A stretch of DNA of 64,000 nt, taken from Chelonoidis abingdonii. Its lineage: Eukaryota; Chordata; Testudines; Testudinidae. This document shows, piece after piece, positions 47,347-58,701 of the stretch; the stretch's first letter is position 1, and each line of letters begins with the position of its first letter. A model generated the notes under the pieces. It saw nothing but the letters and a program-made list of their open reading frames with translations, was not told where the DNA came from and did no database searches. Made by a program: the position numbers and the translations under genes. The stretch is taken from assembly GCF_003597395.2 (NCBI RefSeq), contig NC_133769.1, forward strand, positions 42,139,287-42,203,286. Reading direction: 5' to 3'.

Positions 47347-49179
47347 CATATTGTGTGCCCCAGATAGCATTTCACAGTCTGGATCAACTGTACAGCTTTC
47401 TACATTGCTTTGCTTAGCATGTACAATAATGCCAGGAGCAGCGGTTAAATAATCATTGTTTTTAAGTGTGTCTTAAAATAAACAAAACAAAATACATATT
47501 TGATCAGTTTGTTTATGGAAATTTTAACAGGGATGAAAAAGTAGAAATTTCAGTATATGTGACACTAATAAATTTAGCAGCTCATGCTCCAGAAAGGAAT
47601 GGAAAATTGCAGCCTTAAATCAATGTTATGTGGTAACAAACCAAAACAACAGATTGTTTGGGGTTCTTGACGAAACCACCTTTCCCTGGTAATATATGGT
47701 TGTCAGTATCACTTAGCATCACATTCTTTGTCAAGTTTATAGTGAGAATACCTGACAGAGGCAGGGGAGGAATTAGTTTTAAGGCTCATGTCCTTTTGGT
47801 GGCTCATGCTGAGAATTATATTATTTATATTAACTGCCAAAATAGCTGAGAAGCACACAAGCAATTATCTCAATTTTGTGTTAGTGCTGTGCTCATAAAT
47901 CTATGTAATGATGGCATCTCTCTGATGAGACTATATTAACTTATTGGTTGTGGTAATTGTATTGAAACAGTAAATGTCCACTATAGGAGGAAGGTACCAG
48001 GGTTATGATATCTACGGGAAGTTATTGGTTTAAAATATAGATAGGAAGAACAGATTAGGGCTTTAAGAAAGGCAATTTTTCAATTAATTGTGTAATTAGT
48101 TACAGTTTGAACAATGATCCTTTTTATTATGTATGTTTATGTTTTCTTGGAATATATGGTCTCAAGAAGGCTAAGGGCACAGGAAGTTGAAATTCTCCAT
48201 TTATTCACATACTTATCCCCTCCCTGTGCAGTGTTTAAAGCCATCAGATGAGATAAAACTATATGTGGAGGGGTCTCCTCTTTTGTTTGGTCAGAAGAGG
48301 TTTCTTTTTTCTGATACCTTATGCTGAGCTTTCCTCTTAAGTAAATCTAACAGCATGAATTTTTGCCTGGTGGCTGGAGTTTGGTACTAAGCTGGAATTT
48401 CAATACCTATATACTCAAGACTCTTCAGGCCAGACTTCAATCACAGCCCCAGCTGCAGAAATGTAGAGCTTCATCCAAAAAACTGGTGTCTTCATAGAAA
48501 ATCATTAAAACATGGGCTTTTGATTCCCATTTACTCAAGTCAAATAAGACAACCTGACATCACTTCAAATATTCTTTTATCTGTTAAGAAAGATGAATTG
48601 TAGCCTGTATTATATTAAGACAAAATTAAAACAAGTTGCAAAAATATTTCCCCCTTTAGCAAGCCCAGAAGTTGATTTTAATGTGCTACCCTTGGCCCAA
48701 CACATTTACAACAGATATGCTGAAGTAAAAATAGCTTCTGAATTGGCCACTTGTTAGAAGAAATTACTCATTTTGAGAGGTTACTTGACCTACTAAGTAT
48801 CTGCAAAAAATTCACTCCAGTGTTGTCTGTCCAAAGTAGTTTACTATCTGATAGCAACTGTGTGTGCAGGGCTGTCAGCAGGAGTTAGAAGAAGATATTA
48901 GGAAAATTAGAAAAGTATCTGTTGTAGGGCATTTGGCCCACTACTCATGTGTACACAAACCACTGCAGAATGAAGCATCAGAATCAGACTTGCCAGAGAA
49001 AGGAGATGAGACAATGTCATAGACCTTCCTTATTGACTTGAAAATAAGGATGACCCCTCCCTCTAGGCTGCTTCTAAATGAAGCAATTTTGGTGTTCTGA
49101 GATGAATCATCATGTACACAGATCTGGCATTGAGAATTACCATTATTTATGGAGAACGTCACTAGCAGCAAGGTTTTGG

Positions 49180-49317
49180 CAGGGGCGGTGCAAGGATGTT
49201 TCGCGCCCTAGGCGAAACTTCCACCTTGCGCCCTGCTCCCACCCTGAGGCGCCCCCTCCCAACGTGGCATTTCCCCTGCTTTCACCCTGAGGCACCCCGC
49301 TTGCGGCACCGGCCCTG
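49180..49317. mobile_element. short hAT-like element, 138 bp
   Basis: Left CAGGGGCGGTGCAAGGA, right TTGCGGCACCGGCCCTG. Exact 8-bp duplication GGTTTTGG at 49172-49179 and 49318-49325. The inner text GCGCCCTAGGCG also occurs at the left end of the element at 2281-3080, so the two are related. Confidence 0.92.
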
Positions 49318-49459
49318 GGTTTTGGGGTTCCTTGCAGTTAATAAACAAAACCAATTTGTAGAGATGAGTCAGAAAATAGCCACTATTTGCTGATGTCCAC
49401 AGGTACCTTTAAAACACCACTGCTGAGGCCACTGCTCTGGGGTGTCACAGGAAAGTGAA

Positions 49460-49639
49460 GGAAGGATAGCTCAGTGGTTTGAGCATTGGCCTGCTAAATC
49501 CAGGATTGTAAATTCAATCCTTAAGGGGGCCATTTAGGGATTTGAGGCAAAAATCTGTCTGGGGACTGGTCCTGCTTTGAGCAGGGGGTTGGACCAGATG
49601 ACTTCCCAAGGTCCCTTGCAAGCCTGATATTCTATTCTG
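49460..49639 (+). mobile_element. tRNA-derived SINE with CR1-like tail
   Basis: Pol III A-box-like GGATAGCTCAGTGGTTTGAG and a decayed B box (AAATTCAATCC), then a body AGGGGGCCATTTAGGGATTT and a tail GGGGGTTGGACCAGATGACT ... GATATTCTATTCTG that copies the CR1 3' end. This is the design of turtle SINEs mobilised by CR1 machinery (Cry I-like). The box mutations suggest an old copy. Confidence 0.85.
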
Positions 49640-50942
49640 TTACTTCCATGGATTATGCCATAAAGTCAACTAGCATTCCTGTAAGTGCCATGTCATTTCC
49701 AAGTATTATGGCACTGGCAATTTTGGAAATGAGATGGAAATTTGGTGATTCAACTCATGTAGAAGGAGTTACGAAGTACTTGCTTTCAGCCACTTTCAAC
49801 CTAATGTTTATATGATGATATAAGAAAAGGCACAAGTCAAAGACAGCTTGCCTCTTTAGAAATGTGGGAATACTTAGGGCTTTTAGGTGTTGGATGAGTA
49901 CAGCACTGAAATCCTAGCTGTTACAGATTACTTGCTGAGTAGCTACTGGCAGGAAAGAGTGAATGTCACAAGAGCAGCTCTAAGGGTTTTGATGGGTATT
50001 TTCTTGGCAAGGTAGATTGAAATAAGTAGCAGAGGGAGAGAGAAGATGGGAATGATGAGATAAATAGTGCAGTAAAGAGAAACAGAGTGATTTCCAGTCT
50101 GCAAATGTTAAGAAAACTAAGGTTATTTTTGGTTTACTTCCTTCTAATAATAATAATAAAAATGATATTAGAATTCTGACATCAGCGGTAGGAGTGTTGC
50201 TTTGATCCTTCATATAGTCAAAGAGCACAGGTTTGAAATCAAAATTACTAACTGCTGTGACATGATGAGTATATTTTTCCTTTAAAAAGTATCTTTCTGA
50301 AAATAGATTTGTCTCTGCTAAGCAAAAAGCAGATGAAATGCACCAAAGCATTCAAGAGAGACTGTGTTATAATAATGTGTATCATTTCATTGTGAAATGT
50401 TATTCACTGAACTGTCTGGGCCTCTTCTTGTCAAAAGAATTTCTCTCTGAACTAGCAGCACTGTGTTACTTCACAATCTCTATTTTACATTCCCTGGTTT
50501 GTCTCCATCTCAAATAAACCAATTATGTATATCTCCCTCATCATTTAAAAAAGGCTTTAGTGAACTTTTCTCATAGATCTCTGCCCATAATAGTGCTCAC
50601 AATAGCCCAAAACACTATACATTACTCAGATAGCTGGGTTTTGGGACATGTTACTGCATACATTTCCAATACTTCCTACATTTTTTCCCCCTGATCTGTC
50701 TTGAGTCTGCAGATCTGATGTACTTTCATTGTTAGTTAGGTCTCTTGGGGTTTTTTATTTTACAGGTATATTTAGCATTAATTTATACTTACAAGACCTG
50801 ATCTAAAGCCAACTGAAGATAATGGAAAGACTTTCACAGACTCCAATGGAATTTGGATCGGGTCAATATACTGTACAAATAGGGGGATTGCCCGCTATGT
50901 ATTTAAGGGACATATTATATTTGATGCTTAAAATCCTGTGCC

Positions 50943-51213
50943 CAGGGCCGTTCAGAGGATTCAGGGGGCCCGGGGCAAAGCAGGGGAGCTGCGGTTCTTG
51001 TACTCACCTGGTGGTGGTCCGAGTCTTTGGCAGCATTTCGGTGGCGGGGGACCCTTCAGTCACTCCGCGTCTTTGGCAGCACTGAAGGGTCCCTTGCCAC
51101 TGAAATGCTGCTGAAGGCTCGGACCGCTGCCGGGCTCGGGCTCGTGGGGCCCCTGCGTGGCCTGAGGCCTGGGGGAAATTGCCCCACTTACTCCCCCCCC
51201 CCGGGCAGCCCTG
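50943..51213. mobile_element. fold-back hAT-like element, 271 bp
   Basis: Left CAGGGCCGTTCAGAGG, right GGGCAGCCCTG. Flanks CCTGTGCC (50935-50942) and CCTATGAC (51214-51221) match at 6 of 8. The centre is an imperfect 45-bp inverted repeat (GGTCCGAGTCTTTGGCAGCA against TGCTGCTGAAGGCTCGGACC), able to form a long hairpin. Confidence 0.75.
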
Positions 51214-51679
51214 CCTATGACATCTCCATTAAACAGCTACCAACAAGCATTTGATCAGATAAAATGGATGTTGTTTTCAGCAACAGATGTACTTTCGTAC
51301 CACAACTAAAACACAGGGGAGAAAAAGAATGTTCTAACAAGACTTGAACCCTTCATCATCCTGATCACGACGCTTGTATATTGTCCCACTTTCTCTGGAC
51401 CCTTGTCTAGCCAGGGCAGTCCTGTGGGTGCTTCACTTGTAGAAATAACTAATAGACCTCAGATTGTTCTCTTTCTCACCTAAGGAGCACAGGGTGCATG
51501 TCAGGACCGAGGGCCTGCAGCTGCACCTGCTCAGTCATCAGGCAGCCAACAAACATAGTTGTGCCACAGGAGAACTCCCCGAATGTCTCAGGCAGTTAGA
51601 TGGCTTGCTCTTAAGCCCAGCACCTGCACAGAGTCAGTGGCTGCTCAACGCATACACGTGTGGATTCTCTACCTCCCTG

Positions 51680-51960
51680 TGCTAGCTTCACTTCAAACCC
51701 CACACCGAGCCTTGTTCCAGCCTTGCTCCTGCCCTGCATCCAGCCTAGAGCCTGCCTTCCCTGGCTCCAGGTCATCTGGTTCTCACCCTCAGTTCTGATT
51801 CCTGGCTCTGACTCTGTCTTGGCTCTTGGCTGTGGCATTTGGACTCTGACTTTGTTTCTGATGTTTGACTCTGAGCCCCAGCTCTGGCTCTGCTTTGACC
51901 TTGGGCTCTGGCATTTGGATTCTGACTCCTAGGCTGGGCTTCTGTTCTGATCTGGTCTCC
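51680..51960. repeat. degenerate CT-rich minisatellite-like DNA
   Basis: Irregular repeats of (C/T)TCTGGCTCTG, GACTCTG and TTTGGACTCTGA. The periodic composition keeps frames open on both strands (serine/glutamine-rich on the minus strand); none is a gene. Confidence 0.65.
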
Positions 51961-53699
51961 TGACAATGGGAAGAGGGAATGTGTGCCATTCCTCCCCTGA
52001 GCTGACCCAGTTTGTACCTTCCCCATTTGGTGGAGAAGAGCACATTGTATGTGGTTGTGGAGGGGTAGGTATGGACCATGTGTCTGTGGGGAGATCTACG
52101 TGAGGTGGAATCTAGGAGAAAAGGTCTAAATCCTGTTAATGAACCTCGGCCAAACCAATGTAAAAATAATGCCTGCTATAATATTACTGATGGAATTTTC
52201 AAATGCACAATTCTCATCCAGCTTAGGAACCTTTAGCACAGGCAGCCAACCAGCAGTGCTGATTTCCTTGTTACCCGTGACAACATTATCTTTGAGAACA
52301 CTGTAGAACACATGGAGAAATATAACAGGGGATGTCGTTCTGTAATATGAGGCTCTGAAATATGAGGGCAAGGGAATGACAGGAAAACTATTGAAAATGC
52401 ATAGTATAGTGTATGTTTGTAGCACTGGTCCAAACCAGTAGTATTTTAAGATAATTCTATTGTTTCTTAAGCAAGGAAACCTGGGGTCTGCAATTATCTG
52501 CTAGAGAATCAGATAATGATGATGAGGCATGGGAGAAGTGGTTTGGAGAAAACCTTCACTAAAAGCAGATGCTACATCCAGTCCCCTCCTTTTTGTGAGT
52601 GAGATTTGTGGCTCCTTATACAATTTCCTCAACCTTTACGGTTCTACCACTGAGTTTGCCAGATGGGCTTAACCTTATTTCTTAGTTACCAAGTCATTTA
52701 GGGCACTAGGTGGACAGGAACTGGAGAACTCTTCCAAGATTAGGAGGCAGCACGAATGCTGTGAAAGCAAGACAGGAGAAGTGGGATAAGACACAGTAAG
52801 GAGAAGCCAAAGACTTAAAAGTGAACAGCATGAGGGAAACCTCTGAGTCAGTAATGGGGCTGAAGGATAAGAAAATAGGATGGAAGACATGAGAGATATA
52901 GGATCAGGGAGGAAGAAAACATTTGCTGGATAATATTGATGTCCTTGGATCTTGTCAGAGAAAGAGGTGGATGAGAGAGAGAAGGCTGGGAAGAGAGTTT
53001 GATACTCAAAGACAGAGAATGCAGTGCAAGAGTTAACCATCAGACTGAGACAGAGTCCTGTAAAGGCATTCAGGTAAAGTAACTAGAAAACATAATATTA
53101 GCAAAATGTGTAATAAATGTGTTGGTGAAAATTGGGTGGGGAAAAGGAGGATTAGTGAGAAAGTCAGGCCATGAGTAAATGAGAAGGTGCAATCTGGTGA
53201 CTTAAAATAACCAAGATATTGAATTGTTTTTCTTATTCTGTCTTTAACAAGAAAGATTAAAAAAGAGGTTTAAATAGGAAATAATGAAGACCTTGTAAAT
53301 TAGCTATTGTTAAAAAGCAGGAAAATAAATACTTGGAACATTTCAATAGATACAAATCAATCATTCCTGGTTACATGAATATAGCATGTTAGGGAATTAG
53401 TAAACAAACTTGCTGAACACCTGATGGTTTTGAAAAGTTACTAAGAACGTAGATGGTATAGATTGAAAAAAAAATTACTCCCTCAAGACAAAGAAAGAAG
53501 ACTGATAATGGCAATTACTACCCAATAAGGACAGCTAATTAGACATAAGATTCCAATGTGATAAAATAGCAGAAAAAGGCCAGTGTGATTTTAGTCTGTA
53601 TGCAAACTTTTAATCTGTATGTCATTAAACTATACAGCAAGAAGTTAACCATTCCTGTGTCTATACTTTTGTATAACTATTCATATGTATTTTGTTCAG

Positions 53700-54105
53700 A
53701 TACTGAAAAATTGGAGGGAAGTCAAAGAACAAGAAGACTGATCAGAGGTCTAGAGGGACAGTCTTCTGAGGAAAGGTTAAAAAAACTAGATATGTATACC
53801 TTGGTTAAGTGGGACTAAATGGAAGGAATACAATGACTGACTTTGTTTATTTAAAAGATGTAAAGACAAAAGAGAAAGAGGACACGTATAGAATGAGACA
53901 TCAGCTGAGAAATAGTTTCCAAAGGGATTTGGAGAAAGCTCAATTGCTTGGTACTCATTAGGCCAGAGAAAACATCAAAAACAAAAACAAACAAACAAAC
54001 AAAAAAACCTAACCAAACAAAAAAACACACTGTTGTAACTTTCTGCACTGGCAGGGAGATGGACGGGATAATCCAACAGGTCTTTTCCGGCTCTAACTTC
54101 TATGG
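53700..54105 (+). mobile_element. CR1 LINE 3' fragment
   Basis: GACTGATCAGAGGTCTAGAG, GAGGAAAGGTTAAAAAAACT, then a 3' end GATAATCCAACAGGTCTTTT with CTAACTTCTATG. A CAAA-type simple repeat (about 53974-54028) interrupts it. Confidence 0.75.
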
Positions 54106-54304
54106 GCTTGATTCACCATTCTGTTGCTCCAGTTTTACAGGCATGCAACATCACTGATTTCAACTGAGGTATGAATGGGTAAGAGAAGGGTTAATAAGAC
54201 CCCTCTGATTCTATTTCTTGGAAAATATTGGAACAAATAGTAAGAGAATAAATTTCTAAGGCCCAAATCCTATCTCCAGTTTTGGAGTATAAAAGGGTCC
54301 TAGA

Positions 54305-54426
54305 TAGGGTGACCAGATGTCCTGATTTTATAGGGATAGTCCTGATTTGGGGGTCTTTTTCTTATGTAGGCTCCTATTACCCCCCATCCCATCCTGATTT
54401 TTCACATTTGCTGTCTGGTCACCCTA
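54305..54426. mobile_element. short hAT-like element, 122 bp
   Basis: Inverted ends TAGGGTGACCAGATGTCC and (right) CTGTCTGGTCACCCTA. Exact 8-bp duplication GTCCTAGA at 54297-54304 and 54427-54434. Same family as 21568-21685. Confidence 0.92.
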
Positions 54427-54909
54427 GTCCTAGACTAGCAGAATCACCAGAACTAGTATGATACTAATCCAAAGGAACTGTAGACAGGATTTGTACACCC
54501 TAGGCCTCAGCAGGATGCACAGTCCCTATTCCATGGGGAAGGTCTGTGTCCCAGCATGAAGGACAGGAATAGGGCCGGGCAGCTGTATCTACATCTAAAC
54601 AGATCCACCATCCATTCATTCAGTTCCCACCCTCCCTGAGACAGAAGCAGCAGCCTTGTGCACACTATGGAGGCAGATTCCTTCTAGCCAGCACCAACTG
54701 AGATGCCCATTGTATAGCCTGGCTACTCCAATTGAGCAGTGGAATCTAAAGTTTAGCTCTAAATAGCTAGAAGATTATTGGCCCAGGAGCAATTTACTAC
54801 TTGTGTTAATAAAAAACAACCTTCCTGCCCCAACCCAAGAATTGCCACATAAAGCTGATTGCTGTTTTTGATAGAATTGCACAACGAGGATGAAGGGAAT
54901 GTAGCGCAT

Positions 54910-55190
54910 GATGTGTTTGGATTCTAGTAAACCATTTTGTCCAGTGTCCCATGAAATCTTACTTTCGAAGCAAATTCAAGTTGGCTTGGAGTCATGAGAA
55001 CTGGCATGTAGGCTTGTCTGCTAGACCATAAACAAGAGACAATAATAATTGGCAAAGTAATGAATTGAGGAGTTGTCTAGCAGAATACCACAGGGAATGG
55101 TGTTAAACCCTATCTTATGTAACATCTCCATCAATGTCTAGAAGAAGGGACAAACAGCAAACTAATAACATTTTCAGATGATGCTAATAA
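54910..55190 (+). mobile_element. CR1-like LINE reverse-transcriptase fragment
   Basis: Conceptual reading with frame breaks shows DSSKPF (motif A), IPQGMVLNPILCNISI at about 55085-55135 (motif B) and TFSDDAN at about 55170-55190, the position of the FADD catalytic box. Dead copy, truncated at both ends. Confidence 0.7.
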
Positions 55191-56159
55191 ATGGAAGAAG
55201 AGAATATAGAGAACAAGAAGAGAGAGGTAAGAAGGAATAGTGGGAAAATGCAGAGAAGAGCATCAGCTGGGTTGTAGGCAGGCAGACCTAGTAATTAGAG
55301 TGCACAGTCACAGGACAGGGGTCAGGAGTCAGTATACCAGGAGAAAGACAGGAGATCAGAACCACAAATCAGATGCCGAGAGTAATGCCAGGTCAGGATT
55401 CCAGAAAATCAAGCTAGAGGAGTAGGGGTAGGCAGCACAAGGCACTCAGTACAGGGTGGAGCCCTGTTGTCAGACAGCTTCCTGTTCCTGCTGCTGGCTT
55501 AAGTAGGGCCAGCAGGCCAATTGGTTGCCCTGGGACTCTGCCAATAGGACTGCAGAGGTGGAGCCTCAAACTGGGGCTGGACTTCATGGATCCCAGGTGA
55601 GCAAGCTGCCAGGCTGCTAGTTGGAGGGAGCATGTTCCAGCAGACCCATGTTTGAGACCCATGGATCATGATAGAGAGATGGAAATAAAAACTCAGAGAA
55701 AAATAAAACAAACAAGAAATAAAATAGAAATATTTGCCCAACTGTTGTGTGGAACTAGGTAGGAGAATTATGCTGCAGGACATTTCTAGATTTGGGAGGC
55801 ACTCAGATATCACAATAATTGTCACTGTAATAAATACCAATAGCTAGATAAGAGTTAAAGATGGCTGAAAAATACATTTTTTCCAACAAAAATGTGCACA
55901 AAAACCTGACTTTTAAAAAATGAAAACAGACATTTTTTCATGAATTTTTCTATTTAATCAGAAAAGCCATTTTCTGTCAAAAATGATAAACAAGTTTTGA
56001 TGCGAACTTCTTGACAAGCCCTAAAGGTAAGTTTTACAAACATCACTGATAGAGAAATAATGCAAGTGGACCTAGAAAGTCTATATTTAATTGCTGAAAA
56101 TGAAATGTGAGTAATTTGGTAAAAAAGCAAATTAGCCCATTTCAGGGAATATGTTCAAA

Positions 56160-56480
56160 TGTACAAATATTCCATAGGGGGAGAGAAACCTAGAAAGGCT
56201 TAAGATGGAAAAAGATCCAGGGTAACAGTGGACAGCAAATCTGATGTGAGATTGCAGTGTGGTGAGGGAGCGAAAAAGGCCAGTGCAATTTGGGACTGAA
56301 TGTGCAGCAGCACCAAGTCACAAATAATTTAATTTCTATATTATGGTGCTACTGCAAATGCAATGTTGCCTTCAGTTCAGGGCACTTCTGTCCCCAAAAG
56401 ATATTTACAGATAAGGAACAATTCAGTGAAGAGTAGCAGAAATTTGTATAAAAAATTATACAGAAGATTAAAAGTTAATG
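56160..56480 (+). mobile_element. CR1-like LINE fragment, post-RT region
   Basis: AAAAAGATCCAGGGTAACAG, GTGGACAGCAAATCTGATGT, GCGAAAAAGGCCAGTGCAAT and CAGGGCACTTCTGTCCCCAA appear in the order of the C-terminal CR1 coding region. It may belong with the fragment at 54910-55190 as one insertion broken up since. Confidence 0.7.
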
Positions 56481-58510
56481 GCCCCAGTTCATTCCTGGTA
56501 TCAGGCATGCAACTGCACAGAAGGAAAGTGTTTTATGCCAGGACTGAATTTAGCCCATTATCTGTAATTTGGCAAGGTGATGACATTGGGGAAGGGTGAG
56601 AAAGGATGATAGTCTAATATTTGAAGAGTGTAAATACAAAGGTGGGCAGGGGAGGAGGGAATTTTTTTTAAAAAAAGATAATTACAAAACGAGATATTGG
56701 GTGAAATCCTGGCTCCATTAAGGTCAATGGAAATTTCTGCATTGACTTCATGGAGACAGGATTCCTCCCATTATGTATGGATATAACCTACTGTTAGTTA
56801 ATGTGGTAGGGGGTTTATAATGAGTCAAAATTCAAAAAATGGAACATTGACCTTGAATGTCAAGCAAATTATCTTAATACTGTGATGTTATTAGGGGGAA
56901 ATTAGTTTCCCAAACGGAGCATGGAAATCCCCTCTCTCTTGAGATCTCTACAACTGTACTGAACAAAGTACTAGAAGTTGTACTGTAGGGAATAATCGTA
57001 TATTGGCAGGGGGATGGACAGGATAGTAATAATACTAATTATTGTTATTAAAGATGGATGTTTTTCATCTTTAATTTCTACGTGTCTGATTCTACAATTC
57101 AATATGATACTTCTGTTGAAGTCAGTGGGGATTGTACCTGCATATCTGAGGATGAAATAAGCTCCGACGATTCTATTCTGATTCTCTCATTCAGTTCAGG
57201 CATGTCTCCTCAGTGTTTAGGGTGTTTACACTCAATCATGCTCAAGCACATCCTTCTCATCTTTCATGTAAACAATTTCAAGTCTTAAAGAGTTAGATTT
57301 AAAAGAGGAAGGCTTGTGAATTTGCTTCCAGAAAGGAAAATGTATCATACAGAAAATGAAAATGAGCTAAAATTTTTTTTCAGATTTTCTGTGAAAATAA
57401 ACCACCTCTTTGAAATGCTTTTCACTGGATGCCTCTGCATCTGAAATCAGCATCACACAGGCTAATTTATTTGTTACTTGAGAGCATTTGTCCTGGGCTT
57501 TTGTTCATCTTAGTCTACAGCAGGTTCTTACAGAAGGTATGTGCATATCTGTAGTGGACTAGAGAAGAATTTGTGAGTCATGAGGAGGGGAAAGAGACTG
57601 TTGAATCTGCACATCTGTTTGTTTAATGACCCAGTGTATAGAGCTGTGGGCGAAACATAAAGTCTGGAAGACTCGTATTGTTGATCAGCTTTGCTGTAAG
57701 TTTGTTCACCTTGCTAACAAAATAGAGATTTTTATCAGAGATGAATGAAATAGCATCCTGTATGTAAATTTAAAGAAAGAGACTAGAAGGTATAGCTGGA
57801 GAGTTTATTGCTTGATAATTCACATTATGAATTGTTACTTGAGTTGTTGGGGTAGCGTCAAAGCAGAGAGGCTCTAAATTTATGTGGTCTTAAGAAGTTA
57901 AACCTTAAGAAGTTAATTCTTAAGAAGTTAATGCCTAAACCTTTTACATTCCCTAATCTGAGTGGCTTGAGGCTCTACATATAATAAAAAAGCTAAGGAA
58001 AAAGAGAGGATGTGAATAGAAGCATTTCTATCAATCACAATGGATTCCAAAAAAGGAGGGAAGGAACTCCAACTCTCAATTGTTCTAGCAATCTTACCCT
58101 ACCACTTCCTGAATGCTGATTTACCAGCAGGAGTATCATCTCAGAGAATTACTACAGGTGACACAGTAGTCTCATGTACTAAAAGCAGGGTATATACTTC
58201 CTTCTAAAAGAGCCTCTTACACTTTTCTAAATCAAATATTGGCTTTGCTTTTTGTGTGGAGCTGAAAACCTAGGCAAAAGTTGAATTATCTTCCTGCTCA
58301 AGTCACTTAGTTCAGATATAAAGTATTGCATTGCTCAGTAGCTATAACTGAAAGCATAGGAAACCTTCAACTTAAGAGAGTGGAAACACCAGCTGTGGAT
58401 GCTCTAAAGCATGCACCTCATTTGACCTTTTTTATGCTAAATGATATAACAGTACTCCCTTCCCCTAACTCAGGAGTGGGGGCATTTTGTCAGAATGCAG
58501 GGAGAATGTA

Positions 58511-58701
58511 CATGTCTACCTCGATATAATGTGACCCGATATAACATGAATTCGGATATAACACAGTAAAACAGCGCTCCGGGGGTGGGTGGGGCTGCGC
58601 GCTCAGGTGGATCAAAGCAAGTTTGATATAATGCAGTTTCACCTATAACACGGTAAGAGTTTTTTGGCTCCCAAGGACAGCGTTATATCGGAGTAGAGGT
58701 G
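58511..58701. mobile_element. Tc1/mariner-like MITE, copy 2
   Basis: Ends CATGTCTACCTCGATATAAT and (right) TTATATCGGAGTAGAGGTG, flanked by TA on both sides (58509-58510, 58702-58703). About 191 bp, collinear with 47160-47346, including GCGCTCCGGGGG and TTTTTTGGCTCCC. Confidence 0.85.

Noticed and set aside
51611..52079. Serine/glutamine-rich minus-strand and leucine-rich plus-strand frames
   Set aside because: Translation of CT-rich irregular repeats; the periodic residues follow the DNA repeat.
52675..53040. 121-codon serine-rich minus-strand frame
   Set aside because: The plus strand is purine-rich here, so the complement is low in stops; no recognisable domain.
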